Shown here in pieces: positions 10,736 to 21,332 of a DNA stretch of 64,000 bases. The position numbers and the translations under genes are program-made. The notes beneath the pieces are model-generated. The model did no database searches. It saw only the letters and a program-made list of their open reading frames with translations, and was not told where the DNA came from. The DNA is from Rubritepida flocculans DSM 14296 (lineage in GTDB: Bacteria; Pseudomonadota; Alphaproteobacteria; Acetobacterales; Acetobacteraceae). Each line of letters opens with the position of its first letter. The first letter of the stretch is position 1. The DNA lies in the NCBI RefSeq assembly GCF_000425365.1, contig NZ_AUDH01000003.1, positions 229,610 through 293,609 of the forward strand, read 5' to 3'.

Positions 10736-11893
10736 ATGCTCGACGAGGCGGAACGCGAGTTCGCCGAGGCCGCGCGCCGCTTCGCCCGCGCGCGCATCGC
10801 CCCGGGCTACATGGCGCGCGAGAGCACGGCGCGAGTGGAGCGGGAGCTGGTGCGCGAGATGGGCGCGCTCGGCCTCATCGGCGCCGATCTGCCCGAGGCG
10901 CTGGGCGGCCACGGCCAGCCCAGCGTGATGGCGGGCATCGCCATCGAGGCGGTGGCCGAGGCCGACATCAACATGGCCTATGTGCCGCTGCTCGCCTCGC
11001 TCAACGGGCAGATCATCGCGCGCCATGCCGAACCGGGCCTCGCGCGGGAATGGATCTCCCGGCTCGTCGCCGGCGAGGCGCTGGCCTGCATCGCGCTGAC
11101 CGAGCCGCGCGGCGGCTCGGACGCGGCGAACCTCGCCCTCGCCGCGCGGCGCGAGGGCGCGGAGTATGTTCTGCACGGCGAGAAATCCTCGATCAGCATG
11201 GCCGACCAGGCCGATGTCGCCGTGGTCTTCGCGCGCACGGGCGGGGCGGGCTCGGGCGCGCGCGGCGTCAGCGCCTTCCTCGTGCCCATGGACCTGCCGG
11301 GCATCGCGGTGACGCGCTTCCGCGACCTCGGCAGCCACGCCATCGGGCGCGGCTCCATCTTCTTCGACGGGGTGCGCGTGCCCGCCGCGCACCGGCTGGG
11401 CGAGGAGGGGGCGGGTTTCGTGCAGGTGATGCAGGGCTTCGACTACAGCCGCGCGCTGATCGGCCTGCAATGCTGCGGCGCGGCGCAGGCCTCGCTCGAC
11501 GAGAGCTGGGCCTACATCCGCGAGCGCGAGGCCTTCGGCGCGCCGCTCGCGCAATACCAGGGCGTGAGCTTCCCGCTGGCGGAGGGCGAGGGGATGATCG
11601 CGGCGATCCGGCAGCTCTGCTACCACACGCTGCGGCTGCGCGATGCGGGGCTGCCGCACACGGCCGAGGCCGCCATGTGCAAGTGGCTCGGCCCCAAGAC
11701 GGCGGTGGAGGTGATCCACCAATGCCTGCTCACCCACGGCCATTACGGCTGGTCGCTCGACCTGCCGCACCAGCAGCGCCTGCGCGACGTGATGGGGCTC
11801 GAGATCGGCGACGGCACGGCGCAGATCATGAAGCTGATCGTGGCGCGCGAGCGCGCGGGCCGCGACGCCGTGCAGCACGCGCGCAAGACGTGA
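10736..11893 (+). CDS. aliB: Cyclohexanecarboxyl-CoA dehydrogenase (AliB-like acyl-CoA dehydrogenase)
   Basis: A 385-aa acyl-CoA dehydrogenase. The start Met (MLDEAEREFAEAARRF) lies 5 bp after the badI stop. FAD/substrate motifs are ACIALTEPRGGSDAAN, GEKSSISMADQADV, the C-terminal domain with YIREREAFGAPLAQYQG, and GDGTAQIMKLIVARE in place of the usual GGTxEI motif. AliB introduces the double bond into cyclohexanecarboxyl-CoA to give cyclohex-1-enecarboxyl-CoA. The family call is firm; the substrate follows from the badI and aliA neighbours. Confidence 0.87.
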   Translation: MLDEAEREFAEAARRFARARIAPGYMARESTARVERELVREMGALGLIGADLPEALGGHGQPSVMAGIAIEAVAEADINMAYVPLLASLNGQIIARHAEPGLAREWISRLVAGEALACIALTEPRGGSDAANLALAARREGAEYVLHGEKSSISMADQADVAVVFARTGGAGSGARGVSAFLVPMDLPGIAVTRFRDLGSHAIGRGSIFFDGVRVPAAHRLGEEGAGFVQVMQGFDYSRALIGLQCCGAAQASLDESWAYIREREAFGAPLAQYQGVSFPLAEGEGMIAAIRQLCYHTLRLRDAGLPHTAEAAMCKWLGPKTAVEVIHQCLLTHGHYGWSLDLPHQQRLRDVMGLEIGDGTAQIMKLIVARERAGRDAVQHARKT

Positions 11894-11915
11894 TGCGGCG
11901 AAGGGGAGGAGAACC

Positions 11916-13535
<1,620 letters not shown>

Positions 13536-13545
13536 AGCCGGCGCG

Positions 13546-14937
13546 TCAGACCGCAGCGATCGCCTCGCGCCGCAGCTCCACCGCCAGCGCATCGAGCGCG
13601 CGGCCGAAGCGTTCCAGCATCTCCTCGATCTCCGCCTCGGTGATGACCAGCGGCGGCGAGAAGGCGATGCTGTCATTGGGCAGGCTGCGCAGGATCAGCC
13701 CCTGCGCCTCGCCGTGCTTGACGAGGCGCGGCGCGATCTTCAGCGCGGGGTCGAAGTTGCGGCGCGCGGCCTTGTCGGCCACCAGCTCCACCGCGCCGAT
13801 CAGGCCGAGGCCTCGCACCTCGCCCACCAGCGGGTGGTCGGCGAAGCGGCGCAGCCCCTGCTGCATCGCGGGGGCCACGCGCCGCACATGGCCCACGAGG
13901 TCGATCTCGTCGTAGATCTTCAGCGTCTCGACCGCGACGGCGGCCGGCACCGGGTGGCCCGAATAGGTGAAGCCATGCCCGAAGGTGCCGATGCCCGCCG
14001 AGCCATCGGCCAGCCCCTCGAAGACGCGCTCGTTCACCATCACCGCCGAGATGGGCAGGTAGGAGGAGGAGAGCGCCTTGGCGCAGGTCAGGATGTCGGG
14101 CCGCAGGCCCAGCGTCTGGCTGCCCCAGTAGCTGCCCGTGCGGCCGAAGCCGCAGATCACCTCGTCGGCCACCAGCAGCACGTCGTGCTTCGCGAGCACC
14201 GCCTGGATCTTCTCGAAATAGGTGGCGGGCGGGACGATGACGCCGCCCGCGCCCATGATGGGCTCGGCGAAGAAGGCGGCGACGGTGTCGGGCCCCTCGG
14301 CCTCGATCAGCGCGTCGAGCTCGGCGGCGAGGCGGCTTGCGAACGCCTCCTCGCTCTCGCCCGGATGGGCGTTGTGGTAGTGGTGCGGGCAGCCGGCGTG
14401 CAGGATGCCCGCGATGGGCAGGTCGAAGAACTTGTGATTGTAGGGCAGCCCGGTGAGCGAGGCGGCGGCGACGGTGACGCCGTGATAGCCCTTGAGCCGG
14501 CTGATGATCTTCTTCTTCCGCGGCCGGCCGAGCGCGTTGTTGAAGTACCAGATCATCTTCACCGCGCTGTCGTTCGCCTCGGAGCCGGAGTTGGCGAAGA
14601 ACACCTTGCTCATCGGCACCGGCGCGCGCTCCAGCAGCATCTCCGCGAGCTCGACCTGCGGCTCATGGGTGCGGCCGGTGAAGCCGTGGTAGAAGGGAAG
14701 CTGGCGCATCTGCCGCGCCGCCGCCTCCACCAGCCGCTCGTTGTGGAAGCCGAGCGCGGCGCACCACAGCCCGGCCACGGTCTCGATGTAGCCCTTGCCC
14801 TGCTCGTCGAAGACGCGCACGCCCTCGCCGCGGGTGATGACGAGGGGGCCGTTCTTCTGGTGCGCGCGCGCATCCGTGTAGGGATGCAGCACCGAGGCGA
14901 CGTCACGGACGGCGGTGGAGTTGCGGGGCGGCGTCAT
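13546..14937 (-). CDS. Class III PLP-dependent aminotransferase (omega-transaminase type)
   Basis: A 463-aa fold-type I aminotransferase. The start is MTPPRNSTAVRDVASVLHPYTD; an upstream in-frame extension of 80 codons is opposite the start region of the next gene and is not family-like. Motifs are NSGSEANDSAVKMIWYFNN, the PLP-stacking SRLKGYHGVT, the metal/PLP-binding DEVICGFGRTG and the Schiff-base Lys K287 in TCAKALSSSYLPISAV. Such enzymes (pyruvate- or taurine-type omega-transaminases) move amino groups from omega-amino acids or amines to pyruvate or 2-oxoglutarate. The substrate is not defined. It is divergent from the molybdoenzyme gene. Confidence 0.88.
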   Translation of the reverse strand: MTPPRNSTAVRDVASVLHPYTDARAHQKNGPLVITRGEGVRVFDEQGKGYIETVAGLWCAALGFHNERLVEAAARQMRQLPFYHGFTGRTHEPQVELAEMLLERAPVPMSKVFFANSGSEANDSAVKMIWYFNNALGRPRKKKIISRLKGYHGVTVAAASLTGLPYNHKFFDLPIAGILHAGCPHHYHNAHPGESEEAFASRLAAELDALIEAEGPDTVAAFFAEPIMGAGGVIVPPATYFEKIQAVLAKHDVLLVADEVICGFGRTGSYWGSQTLGLRPDILTCAKALSSSYLPISAVMVNERVFEGLADGSAGIGTFGHGFTYSGHPVPAAVAVETLKIYDEIDLVGHVRRVAPAMQQGLRRFADHPLVGEVRGLGLIGAVELVADKAARRNFDPALKIAPRLVKHGEAQGLILRSLPNDSIAFSPPLVITEAEIEEMLERFGRALDALAVELRREAIAAV

Positions 14938-15043
14938 CGGCGTGTCCTCGTTCCGGTCATCTCGGGGGCCGAGTGTAGGCGCGCCGCGCGATGCCGTCAC
15001 GACGGCGCTTGACCGCGCGCGCCGCCGGGCTCCAATGCGCCGC

Positions 15044-17332
15044 ATGAGCGAGATCAGGCCGCACGCCGCCCATTGGGGATTCTTCGACGCCGTCACCGAG
15101 AACGGACGCCTCGTCGCGGTGCGGCCCTTCGCGCGCGATCCGGCCCCGCCCGCGCTCATCGCCAGCACCCCGGCCACGGTGCACAGCCCCGCGCGGATCG
15201 ACCGCCCCTACATCCGCAAGGGCTGGCTCGAGGGGCGCCGGCGCGGCCATCTGCGCGGGGGCGATCCCTTCGTGCCCGTCTCCTGGGACCGCGTCACGCG
15301 CCTCCTCGCCGAGGAGATCGCCCGCACCCGCGCCGAGCATGGCGACGCCGCGATCTTCGGCGGCAGCTATGGCTGGTCGAGCGCCGGGCGCTTCCACCAC
15401 GCCAAGAGCCAGCTCCAGCGCTTCCTCGGCCTGGGCGGGGGCTACACCACCTCCATCAACGCCTACAGCTACGCCACCGCCCAGGCGCTGATGCCGCACA
15501 TCCTCGGCACCAACGAGGTGTTCCTCGGCCGCATGACGGACTGGGCCGCGATCGCGCGCCACGCCCGCCTCATGCTCTGCTTCGGCGGGCTCGCCGCGAA
15601 GAACGGCGAGGTGACCTCGGGCGGCGCCTCCGTCTCCTACGGGCCGAACATGCGCGCCGCCGCGGCGGCCGGCGTGCGGATGGTGAACATCTCGCCCTAT
15701 CGCGGCGACGCCGAGGCCGCGCTCGGCGCCGAATGGGTGCCCATCCGCCCGGGCACCGACGCGGCGATGATGCTCGCCATGATGCGGCACATCGTGGCGC
15801 TGGGGCGCGAGGACCGCGCCTTCCTGGCGACGCATTGCGTGGGCTGGGAGCGGCTGCGCCCCACCCTCGAGGCGCGCACGCCCGAATGGGCGGAGGGCGT
15901 CACCGGCGTGCCGGCCGGCACCATCCGCGCCCTCGCGGAGCGCTGCCTGGACAACCCCACCATGCTCACCGCCGCCTGGTCACTGCAGCGCGCGGAGTTC
16001 GGCGAGCAGCCCTACTGGGCACTGGTGGCGCTGGCCGCCGTGCTGGGCAGCATCGGCAAGCCGGGGCAGGGGGTGGCCTTCGGCTATGGCTCCTCGGGCG
16101 GCATCGGCAATCCGCGGCGCGAGCTGCCGGGGCTCTCCCTGCCGCCCGCGCGCAACCCCGTGCCGCATTTCATCCCCGTGGGCCGCATCGCGGAGCTGCT
16201 GGAGCGCCCGGGCGGCACGCTGTTCTACAACGGGCGCGAGCTGCCGCTGCCCGACATCCGCATGATCTTCTGGGCCGGCGGCAACCCCTTCCACCACCAC
16301 CAGGACCTCAACCGCCTGCTGCGCGCCTGGGCGCATCCCGAGACCATCGTGGTCAGCGAGCCCTGGTGGACGGCCGTGGCCCGCCACGCCGACATCGTGC
16401 TGCCCGCCACCACCACGCTCGAGCGCAACGACATCGCGCACTCCTCGCGCGACCGCTTCCTGCGCGCCATGCACCAGGCCATCCCGCCCCAGGGCCAGGC
16501 GCGCAACGACCACGACGCCTTCGCCGATCTCGCCGATGCGCTGGGCTACCGCGAGCGCTTCACCGAGCAGCGCGACGAGGGGGCCTGGCTGCGCCACCTC
16601 TACGCCAGGTGGCGGGCCGCCTCGGCGAAGTTCGGCTTCGACGCGCCGGATTTCGAGCGCTTCTGGGCCGAGGGCCATGTGGAGATGCCGCCCATCGCGC
16701 CCGGCGAGGAACACACGCAGTTCGCCGAGTTCCGCGCCGACCCCGAGGCGCATCCGCTCGACACGCCCTCGGGCAGGGTGGAGCTGTTCAGCGAGACCAT
16801 CGCCGCGATGAAGCTGCCCGACTGCCCGGGCCTGCCCTGCTGGCTGCCGCCGCGCGAATCCCTGCTGCACGCCGCACCGAGGGAGCTGCATCTGCTCAGC
16901 CAGCAGCCCCCCACGCGGCTGCATTCGCAGCTCGACCCCGGGCCCATCGCCGCGGCCGACAAGATCCAGGGCCGCGAGCCCATCCGCCTCCACCCCGAGG
17001 ATGCGGCCGAGCGCGGCCTCGTCGAGGGCCAGGTGGTGCGCGTGTTCAACGCGCGCGGCGCCTGCCTCGCGGGGGTGCGGCTTGATCCGGGCCTGATGCG
17101 CGGCGTGGCGCTGCTCGCCACCGGCGCCTGGTTCGACCCGCTGGAGCCGGGCGTGCCGGGCGCGCTCTGCGTCCACGGCAACCCCAATGTGCTGACGCCG
17201 GATGTGCCGACCTCGGCGCTCACCCAGGGCGTCTCCGCGCAGTCCTGCCTGGTGCGAGTCGAGCCCTGGGAGGGGCCGCTGCCGCCCGTGCGCGCCCATG
17301 TGCCGCCGCGCATCGAGGAGATCGCCGCATGA
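15044..17332 (+). CDS. Molybdopterin-dependent oxidoreductase, DMSO reductase / biotin sulfoxide reductase type
   Basis: A 762-aa protein of the bis-MGD oxidoreductase family. It lacks the N-terminal Cys cluster motif, so it has no 4Fe-4S centre, as in BisC/DorA/TorA. GGSYGWSSAGRFHHAKSQ aligns with the SYGWxSxG segment that carries the Ser ligand of molybdenum; by that alignment the ligand is S113. MGD-binding motifs such as FWAGGNPFHHHQDLNRL and the C-terminal GDAEAALGAEWVPIRPGTD region fit. No Tat signal is seen (MSEIRPHAAHWG), so it acts in the cytoplasm like BisC and probably reduces an S- or N-oxide. Met at 15035 is an alternative start. The stop overlaps the next start (ATGA). Confidence 0.87.
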   Translation: MSEIRPHAAHWGFFDAVTENGRLVAVRPFARDPAPPALIASTPATVHSPARIDRPYIRKGWLEGRRRGHLRGGDPFVPVSWDRVTRLLAEEIARTRAEHGDAAIFGGSYGWSSAGRFHHAKSQLQRFLGLGGGYTTSINAYSYATAQALMPHILGTNEVFLGRMTDWAAIARHARLMLCFGGLAAKNGEVTSGGASVSYGPNMRAAAAAGVRMVNISPYRGDAEAALGAEWVPIRPGTDAAMMLAMMRHIVALGREDRAFLATHCVGWERLRPTLEARTPEWAEGVTGVPAGTIRALAERCLDNPTMLTAAWSLQRAEFGEQPYWALVALAAVLGSIGKPGQGVAFGYGSSGGIGNPRRELPGLSLPPARNPVPHFIPVGRIAELLERPGGTLFYNGRELPLPDIRMIFWAGGNPFHHHQDLNRLLRAWAHPETIVVSEPWWTAVARHADIVLPATTTLERNDIAHSSRDRFLRAMHQAIPPQGQARNDHDAFADLADALGYRERFTEQRDEGAWLRHLYARWRAASAKFGFDAPDFERFWAEGHVEMPPIAPGEEHTQFAEFRADPEAHPLDTPSGRVELFSETIAAMKLPDCPGLPCWLPPRESLLHAAPRELHLLSQQPPTRLHSQLDPGPIAAADKIQGREPIRLHPEDAAERGLVEGQVVRVFNARGACLAGVRLDPGLMRGVALLATGAWFDPLEPGVPGALCVHGNPNVLTPDVPTSALTQGVSAQSCLVRVEPWEGPLPPVRAHVPPRIEEIAA

Positions 17333-18726
17333 GTTTCTCCCGCCGCTCCCTGCTCGCCGCGCCCGCGCTGCTCGCCCTGCCTGCGCGCGCGCAGAGCCTG
17401 CCCGCCGTGGCGCAGGACGACGCCGCCGCCCCAGGCTGGCGGCGCACCACGCTGATCCGCTGGGGCGACCGCGTGACCTTCGACGCGCCGCCCTTCGACC
17501 CGCGCATGCTGGACGCCGAGGCCGCCTCCGCCCAATTCGGCTGGGATGCGCGCATCGCGGCGCTGGTGCTGCCGCCGCGCGCCGCCGATGGCGTGCCGCG
17601 CGCGGTGCTCGCGGTGGCCCACCCCACCGTGAACGCCGCCATGGCCTTCCCCGGCGGGCGCGACCGGCCGGAGGCGGCGGCCGAGATGCAGGGGGCGAGC
17701 CTCGTCAATCTCGAGCTGCAGGGCGGGCGCTGGATCATCGTGGATGGCGGCTTCCAGGCGCGGCGGCTGGCGGCGCACACGCTCTGCCGCGCGGCCGGCC
17801 CGCTGGCCGAGGAGCTTGGCGGCGCGCTGCGCGGCGTGCTGGCCGTCTCGGGCGGCGCGGCCACCCCCTGGGGCACCCTGCTGCTGACGGAGGGCGACCC
17901 CGCCCCCTGGGCCGGCCGCCTGCCGGGCTTCGGCCGCGGCCAGGGCTTCGGCTGGCTGGTGGAGCTCGATCCGCTCGATCCGCAATCCATCCCGGTGAAG
18001 CAGACCGCCCTCGGGCGCTATCCCAAGGCCGATGCGGCGGCGACGCTCGCGCGCGACGGCCGGGCCGTGGTGTTCCTGGCCGAGCAGGGGCAGGCCGGCT
18101 ACCTGTTCCGCTTCGTCGCCGCCAGGCCCGAGACCGGCCAGGTGCTGGGCGCGGGCGCGCTGTCGGTGGCGCAGCGGCAGGATGGGCGGCTCGTCTGGCT
18201 GCCGTTGCCCGATGGGGCGGCGGGCAACGCGCCCGAGGCCGCGCGCGCCGCGAACGCCACGCCCTTCGCCGGGCCGCAGGGGCTCTCCTGGGATGGGCGC
18301 GGCAACCGCCTGCTTTTCTGCGGGGAGTTCGGCGCGCTCTCGCTCTCGCCCGAGGGCGGGGATGCGGGCGGGCCCTCCATGGGCGTGCTCGCCCTGCCGG
18401 TGCAGGCGCTGGGCCGCATCGGCGCCATCGCCGCCGATGCGCGCGGGCGCGTGCTGCTCGGCACGCTGGGCGAGGGGCGGGTGGGCGCGCGCGCCCAGGC
18501 GCTGCTGGCGCTGGAGGGGGGCGCCTTCTCCACCCTCTACGCCGCCCCGCGCGCGGCGGATCTGGGCGGCGTGGCGGTCAGCCCCGATGGCGGCACGCTC
18601 TTCGCCGGCGTGCGCCGCCCCGGCGCGGAGCAGGGCGCGAGCTTCGAGCGCCCCGCCACGCGCTGGCCCGAGTTCACCCCCGGCCAGCCGCCGCGCTCGG
18701 CCATCGTCTCGCTCGTGCGCGGATGA
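17329..18726 (+). CDS. Tat-exported PhoX-like protein (DUF839)
   Basis: A 465-aa protein with a Tat-type leader: SFSRRSLLAAPALLALPARAQS. The mature part has features of the PhoX/DUF839 beta-propeller group: LIRWGDRV near the N-terminus, GGAATPWGTLLLTEGD, GWLVELDPLDPQSIPVKQTALGR (kept here in two pieces: GWLVELDPLDP and PVKQTALGRY), GPQGLSWDGRGNRLLFCGE and VSPDGGTLFAGVRRPG. Some PhoX proteins are Ca/Fe phosphatases; many DUF839 members have no known activity, so a phosphatase role is only possible. It is translationally coupled (ATGA) to the molybdoenzyme gene, an unusual pair, since the partner appears cytoplasmic and this protein is exported. Confidence 0.78.
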   Translation: MSFSRRSLLAAPALLALPARAQSLPAVAQDDAAAPGWRRTTLIRWGDRVTFDAPPFDPRMLDAEAASAQFGWDARIAALVLPPRAADGVPRAVLAVAHPTVNAAMAFPGGRDRPEAAAEMQGASLVNLELQGGRWIIVDGGFQARRLAAHTLCRAAGPLAEELGGALRGVLAVSGGAATPWGTLLLTEGDPAPWAGRLPGFGRGQGFGWLVELDPLDPQSIPVKQTALGRYPKADAAATLARDGRAVVFLAEQGQAGYLFRFVAARPETGQVLGAGALSVAQRQDGRLVWLPLPDGAAGNAPEAARAANATPFAGPQGLSWDGRGNRLLFCGEFGALSLSPEGGDAGGPSMGVLALPVQALGRIGAIAADARGRVLLGTLGEGRVGARAQALLALEGGAFSTLYAAPRAADLGGVAVSPDGGTLFAGVRRPGAEQGASFERPATRWPEFTPGQPPRSAIVSLVRG

Positions 18727-18754
18727 TCCTGGCAGCTTGAATCGCACGGTCGGC

Positions 18755-18928
18755 ATGCGATGCCGCCCACATCAGCCGGGGCTGCGCAGAGAGGCCCTGC
18801 GCCGGCGCCTGGCCGAGCACGCGATCTCGCCCACCCCGCTCGGCCCCGCGGCCTTCGCCGCCTTCCTGGGGCGCGACCTGCGCGGGATCGGCGGCATGAT
18901 CCGCGCACTCGGCATCGCCGCGGGCTAG
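18755..18928 (+). pseudogene. Remnant of a Bug-family (TctC) solute-receptor gene, C-terminus only
   Basis: A 57-codon frame ends RRRLAEHAISPTPLG, AAFAAFLGRDLRG, GMIRALGIAAG. This matches the C-terminal helix of Bug/TctC periplasmic receptors (the 'sPxeFaafi...w..virasGi' pattern). The intact Bug gene at 58632-59618 ends in the same way (PERLSSLLESELRTHAELVRFAGV). Upstream of residue ~12 nothing Bug-like remains; the frame runs into the PhoX-like gene. I read it as a leftover of a deleted gene. Its TAG overlaps the TAG of the convergent XDH-type gene. Confidence 0.55.
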
Positions 18929-21237
18929 GGCCGCGCCGCCTCGCGCTTCGCGAGCGCCCGCCAGACCTTCTCGGGCGTCAGCGGCATGTCGAGATGCGCC
19001 ACCCCCAGCGCGTCGCACACCGCGCCCACCACCGCGGGCGGCGCGCCGCAGGCCCCGCCCTCGCCCGCGCCCTTCACGCCGAGGTCGTTGGAGGGGCAGG
19101 GCACCACGTTGAGGTCCACGGCGAGATCGGGAATGTCGGCCGCGCGCGGCAGGCAGTAGTCCTGGAAGCTCGCGGTGAGGAGCTGGCCGCTCTCGGCGTC
19201 GTAGCGCGCGTGCTCGTAGATCGCCTGGCCGATGCCCGAGACGATGCCGCCATGGCACTGCCCGTGCACGAGCATGGGGTTCAGCGGCACGCCCACATCG
19301 TCCACCGCCGCGTAGCGCACCACCGCCACCTCGCCCGTCTCGGGGTCCACCTCCACCTCCGCGACGTGGCAGCCATTGGGGAAGTTGCACTCGGTGTTGC
19401 GCTTGTAGAGCAGCTCCTCGTCGAGGCCCGGGCTCTCGCCCGGGATTTCGGCGGCGGCGAGCGCGGCCCAGGCGATGCTCCGGTCGGTGCCGGCGATGCG
19501 CAGCCCCTGGGCGCCGGCCTCGAGGTCGGCCTCCGCGCATTCCAGCAGATGCGCGGCGAGCCGCTTCGCCTTGGCGAGCACGAGCTCGCTCGCGCGCGCC
19601 ACCGCGACACCGCCCATCTGCGAGGAGCGCGAGCCGCCCGTGCCGCCGCCCTGCGGCACGAGGTCGGAATCGCCCTGCACCAGGCGCACCTTCTCGAAGG
19701 GGATGCCGAGCTTCGCATGCAGCACCTGGGCGAAGGCCGTCTCATGGCCCTGGCCGTGGCTGAAGGTGCCCACATGCACGAGCGCCTCGCCCTCGGGCGT
19801 GATGCGCACCCGCGCCCATTCGGCCGGCTGCCCGCCCGAGGCCTCGATGAAGTAGCCGAGGCCCCGGCCGCGCAGCCGCCCGCGCGCGGCGCTCTCGGCC
19901 CGGCGCGCGGCGAAGCCCTCCCAGTCGTCGAGGGCGAGGGCGAGGCGCTGCGTCTCCTCGAAGCGGCCGCTGTCGATCTCGTTGCCCGCGCTGTTGACGT
20001 AGGGGAGCTGCTCGGGGCGGATGTAGTTGCGCGCGCGGATTTCCTCGCGGCCGATGCCGAAGGCCAGCGCGCCCTGATCGAGCAGCCGTTCGATCACATA
20101 GGCCGCCTCGGGCCGGCCCGCGCCGCGATAGGCGTCGGTCGGCGCGGTGTTGGTGAAGACGCAGCGCACCTGCACGTTCACCGCCTGCATGTCGTAGACC
20201 GTGCCCTGGATGCGCCCGCCCGCGATGGTGGGAATGCGCGGGCCGAAGTCGAACAGGTAGGCGCCCATGGCGGCGATGGTGTCCACGCGCATGGCGAGGA
20301 TGCGCGCGTTCTCGTCGAAGGCCATCTCGGCGCGCGTCACATGGTCGCGCCCGTGCGGGTCGCAGAGGAAGGTCTCGGTGCGGTCGGCGCGCCACTTCAC
20401 CGGCCGGCCCGTGCGCTTCGCGGCCCAGAGCACCATCGCGCTCTCGGGGAAGAGCTTGCCGCGCAGGCCGAAGCCGCCGCCCACGTCGAGGCTGACGACG
20501 CGCATCCGCTCCTTCGGCACCTGGAAGACGTGCTTCGCCAGCCCCTCGCGCACGCGCACCACGCCCTGGGTGGGCGAGTGCAGCGTGTAGAGGCCGCTCG
20601 CCGCGTCGTATTCGCCGAGCGCCACGCGCGGCTCCATCGGGTTGCCGACGAGGCGGTTGTTCACCAGCTCCACGCGCACGGTGCGCGCCGCGCGCGCGAA
20701 GCCCGCCTCCACCTCCGCCTCGCGCCCGCTCGACCAGTGGACGCAGAGGTTGGAGCCGCGCTCGGGCCAGATCACCGGCGCCCCGGGATCGAGCGCCGCG
20801 CCCGTCTCCGTCACGGAGGGCAGGATTTCGTAGTCCACCTCGATGAGCTCCGCCGCGTCCATCGCCTGGGCGCGCGTCTCGGCCACCACGATGGCGACGG
20901 GGTCGCCCACGAAGCGCACCACCTCGCCCTGCAGGATTTCGCGCGGCGGGCACCAGAGCGGCTTGCCGTCGCGGCCGGGCACCTCGACGAGCACGGGAAA
21001 GAGGCCGAGCCCGTCGGCGCGCGCCTCCTTCGCCGTCAGCACCGCGATGACGCCGGGCGCCTGCTGCGCCGCCTCGGTCGAGAGGGCCGCGATGCGCGCA
21101 TGCGCGTGCGGGCTGCGCAGCACCGCCATCCAGGCCATGTTTTCGCGCAGCAGATCGTCCGTGTAGGCGCCGCGGCCGGTGAGCAGCCGCACATCCTCCT
21201 TGCGCCGCACGGGCTGGCCGATGCCGAACTGGTCCAT
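18925..21237 (-). CDS. Xanthine dehydrogenase/CO dehydrogenase-type molybdopterin-binding large subunit
   Basis: A 770-aa protein of the XDH/CoxL family. The start is MDQFGIGQPVRRKEDVRLLTG; a further 20 in-frame residues upstream are not family-like. Domain a/b motifs: GRGAYTDD, RSPHAHARI, GDPVAIVVAETR, DVGGGFGLRGK, DAYRGAGRPEAAYVIE, GTFSHGQGHETAFAQV and the catalytic Glu E726 in GVKGAGEGGACGAPP. These enzymes hydroxylate CO, aldehydes or N-heterocycles using a Mo-cytosine-dinucleotide cofactor and need separate FAD and 2Fe-2S subunits, neither of which is adjacent. It is divergent from two acyl-CoA dehydrogenases. Confidence 0.88.
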   Translation of the reverse strand: MDQFGIGQPVRRKEDVRLLTGRGAYTDDLLRENMAWMAVLRSPHAHARIAALSTEAAQQAPGVIAVLTAKEARADGLGLFPVLVEVPGRDGKPLWCPPREILQGEVVRFVGDPVAIVVAETRAQAMDAAELIEVDYEILPSVTETGAALDPGAPVIWPERGSNLCVHWSSGREAEVEAGFARAARTVRVELVNNRLVGNPMEPRVALGEYDAASGLYTLHSPTQGVVRVREGLAKHVFQVPKERMRVVSLDVGGGFGLRGKLFPESAMVLWAAKRTGRPVKWRADRTETFLCDPHGRDHVTRAEMAFDENARILAMRVDTIAAMGAYLFDFGPRIPTIAGGRIQGTVYDMQAVNVQVRCVFTNTAPTDAYRGAGRPEAAYVIERLLDQGALAFGIGREEIRARNYIRPEQLPYVNSAGNEIDSGRFEETQRLALALDDWEGFAARRAESAARGRLRGRGLGYFIEASGGQPAEWARVRITPEGEALVHVGTFSHGQGHETAFAQVLHAKLGIPFEKVRLVQGDSDLVPQGGGTGGSRSSQMGGVAVARASELVLAKAKRLAAHLLECAEADLEAGAQGLRIAGTDRSIAWAALAAAEIPGESPGLDEELLYKRNTECNFPNGCHVAEVEVDPETGEVAVVRYAAVDDVGVPLNPMLVHGQCHGGIVSGIGQAIYEHARYDAESGQLLTASFQDYCLPRAADIPDLAVDLNVVPCPSNDLGVKGAGEGGACGAPPAVVGAVCDALGVAHLDMPLTPEKVWRALAKREAARP

Positions 21238-21332
21238 GAACCCCTCGCTCCCCGCTCTCGCCGCGGGACAGTAGGTGCGGGGGGTCGCGCTGTCCACGCG
21301 GGGGCGATAGGCTCGCGCGCGGAGGAAATGCG

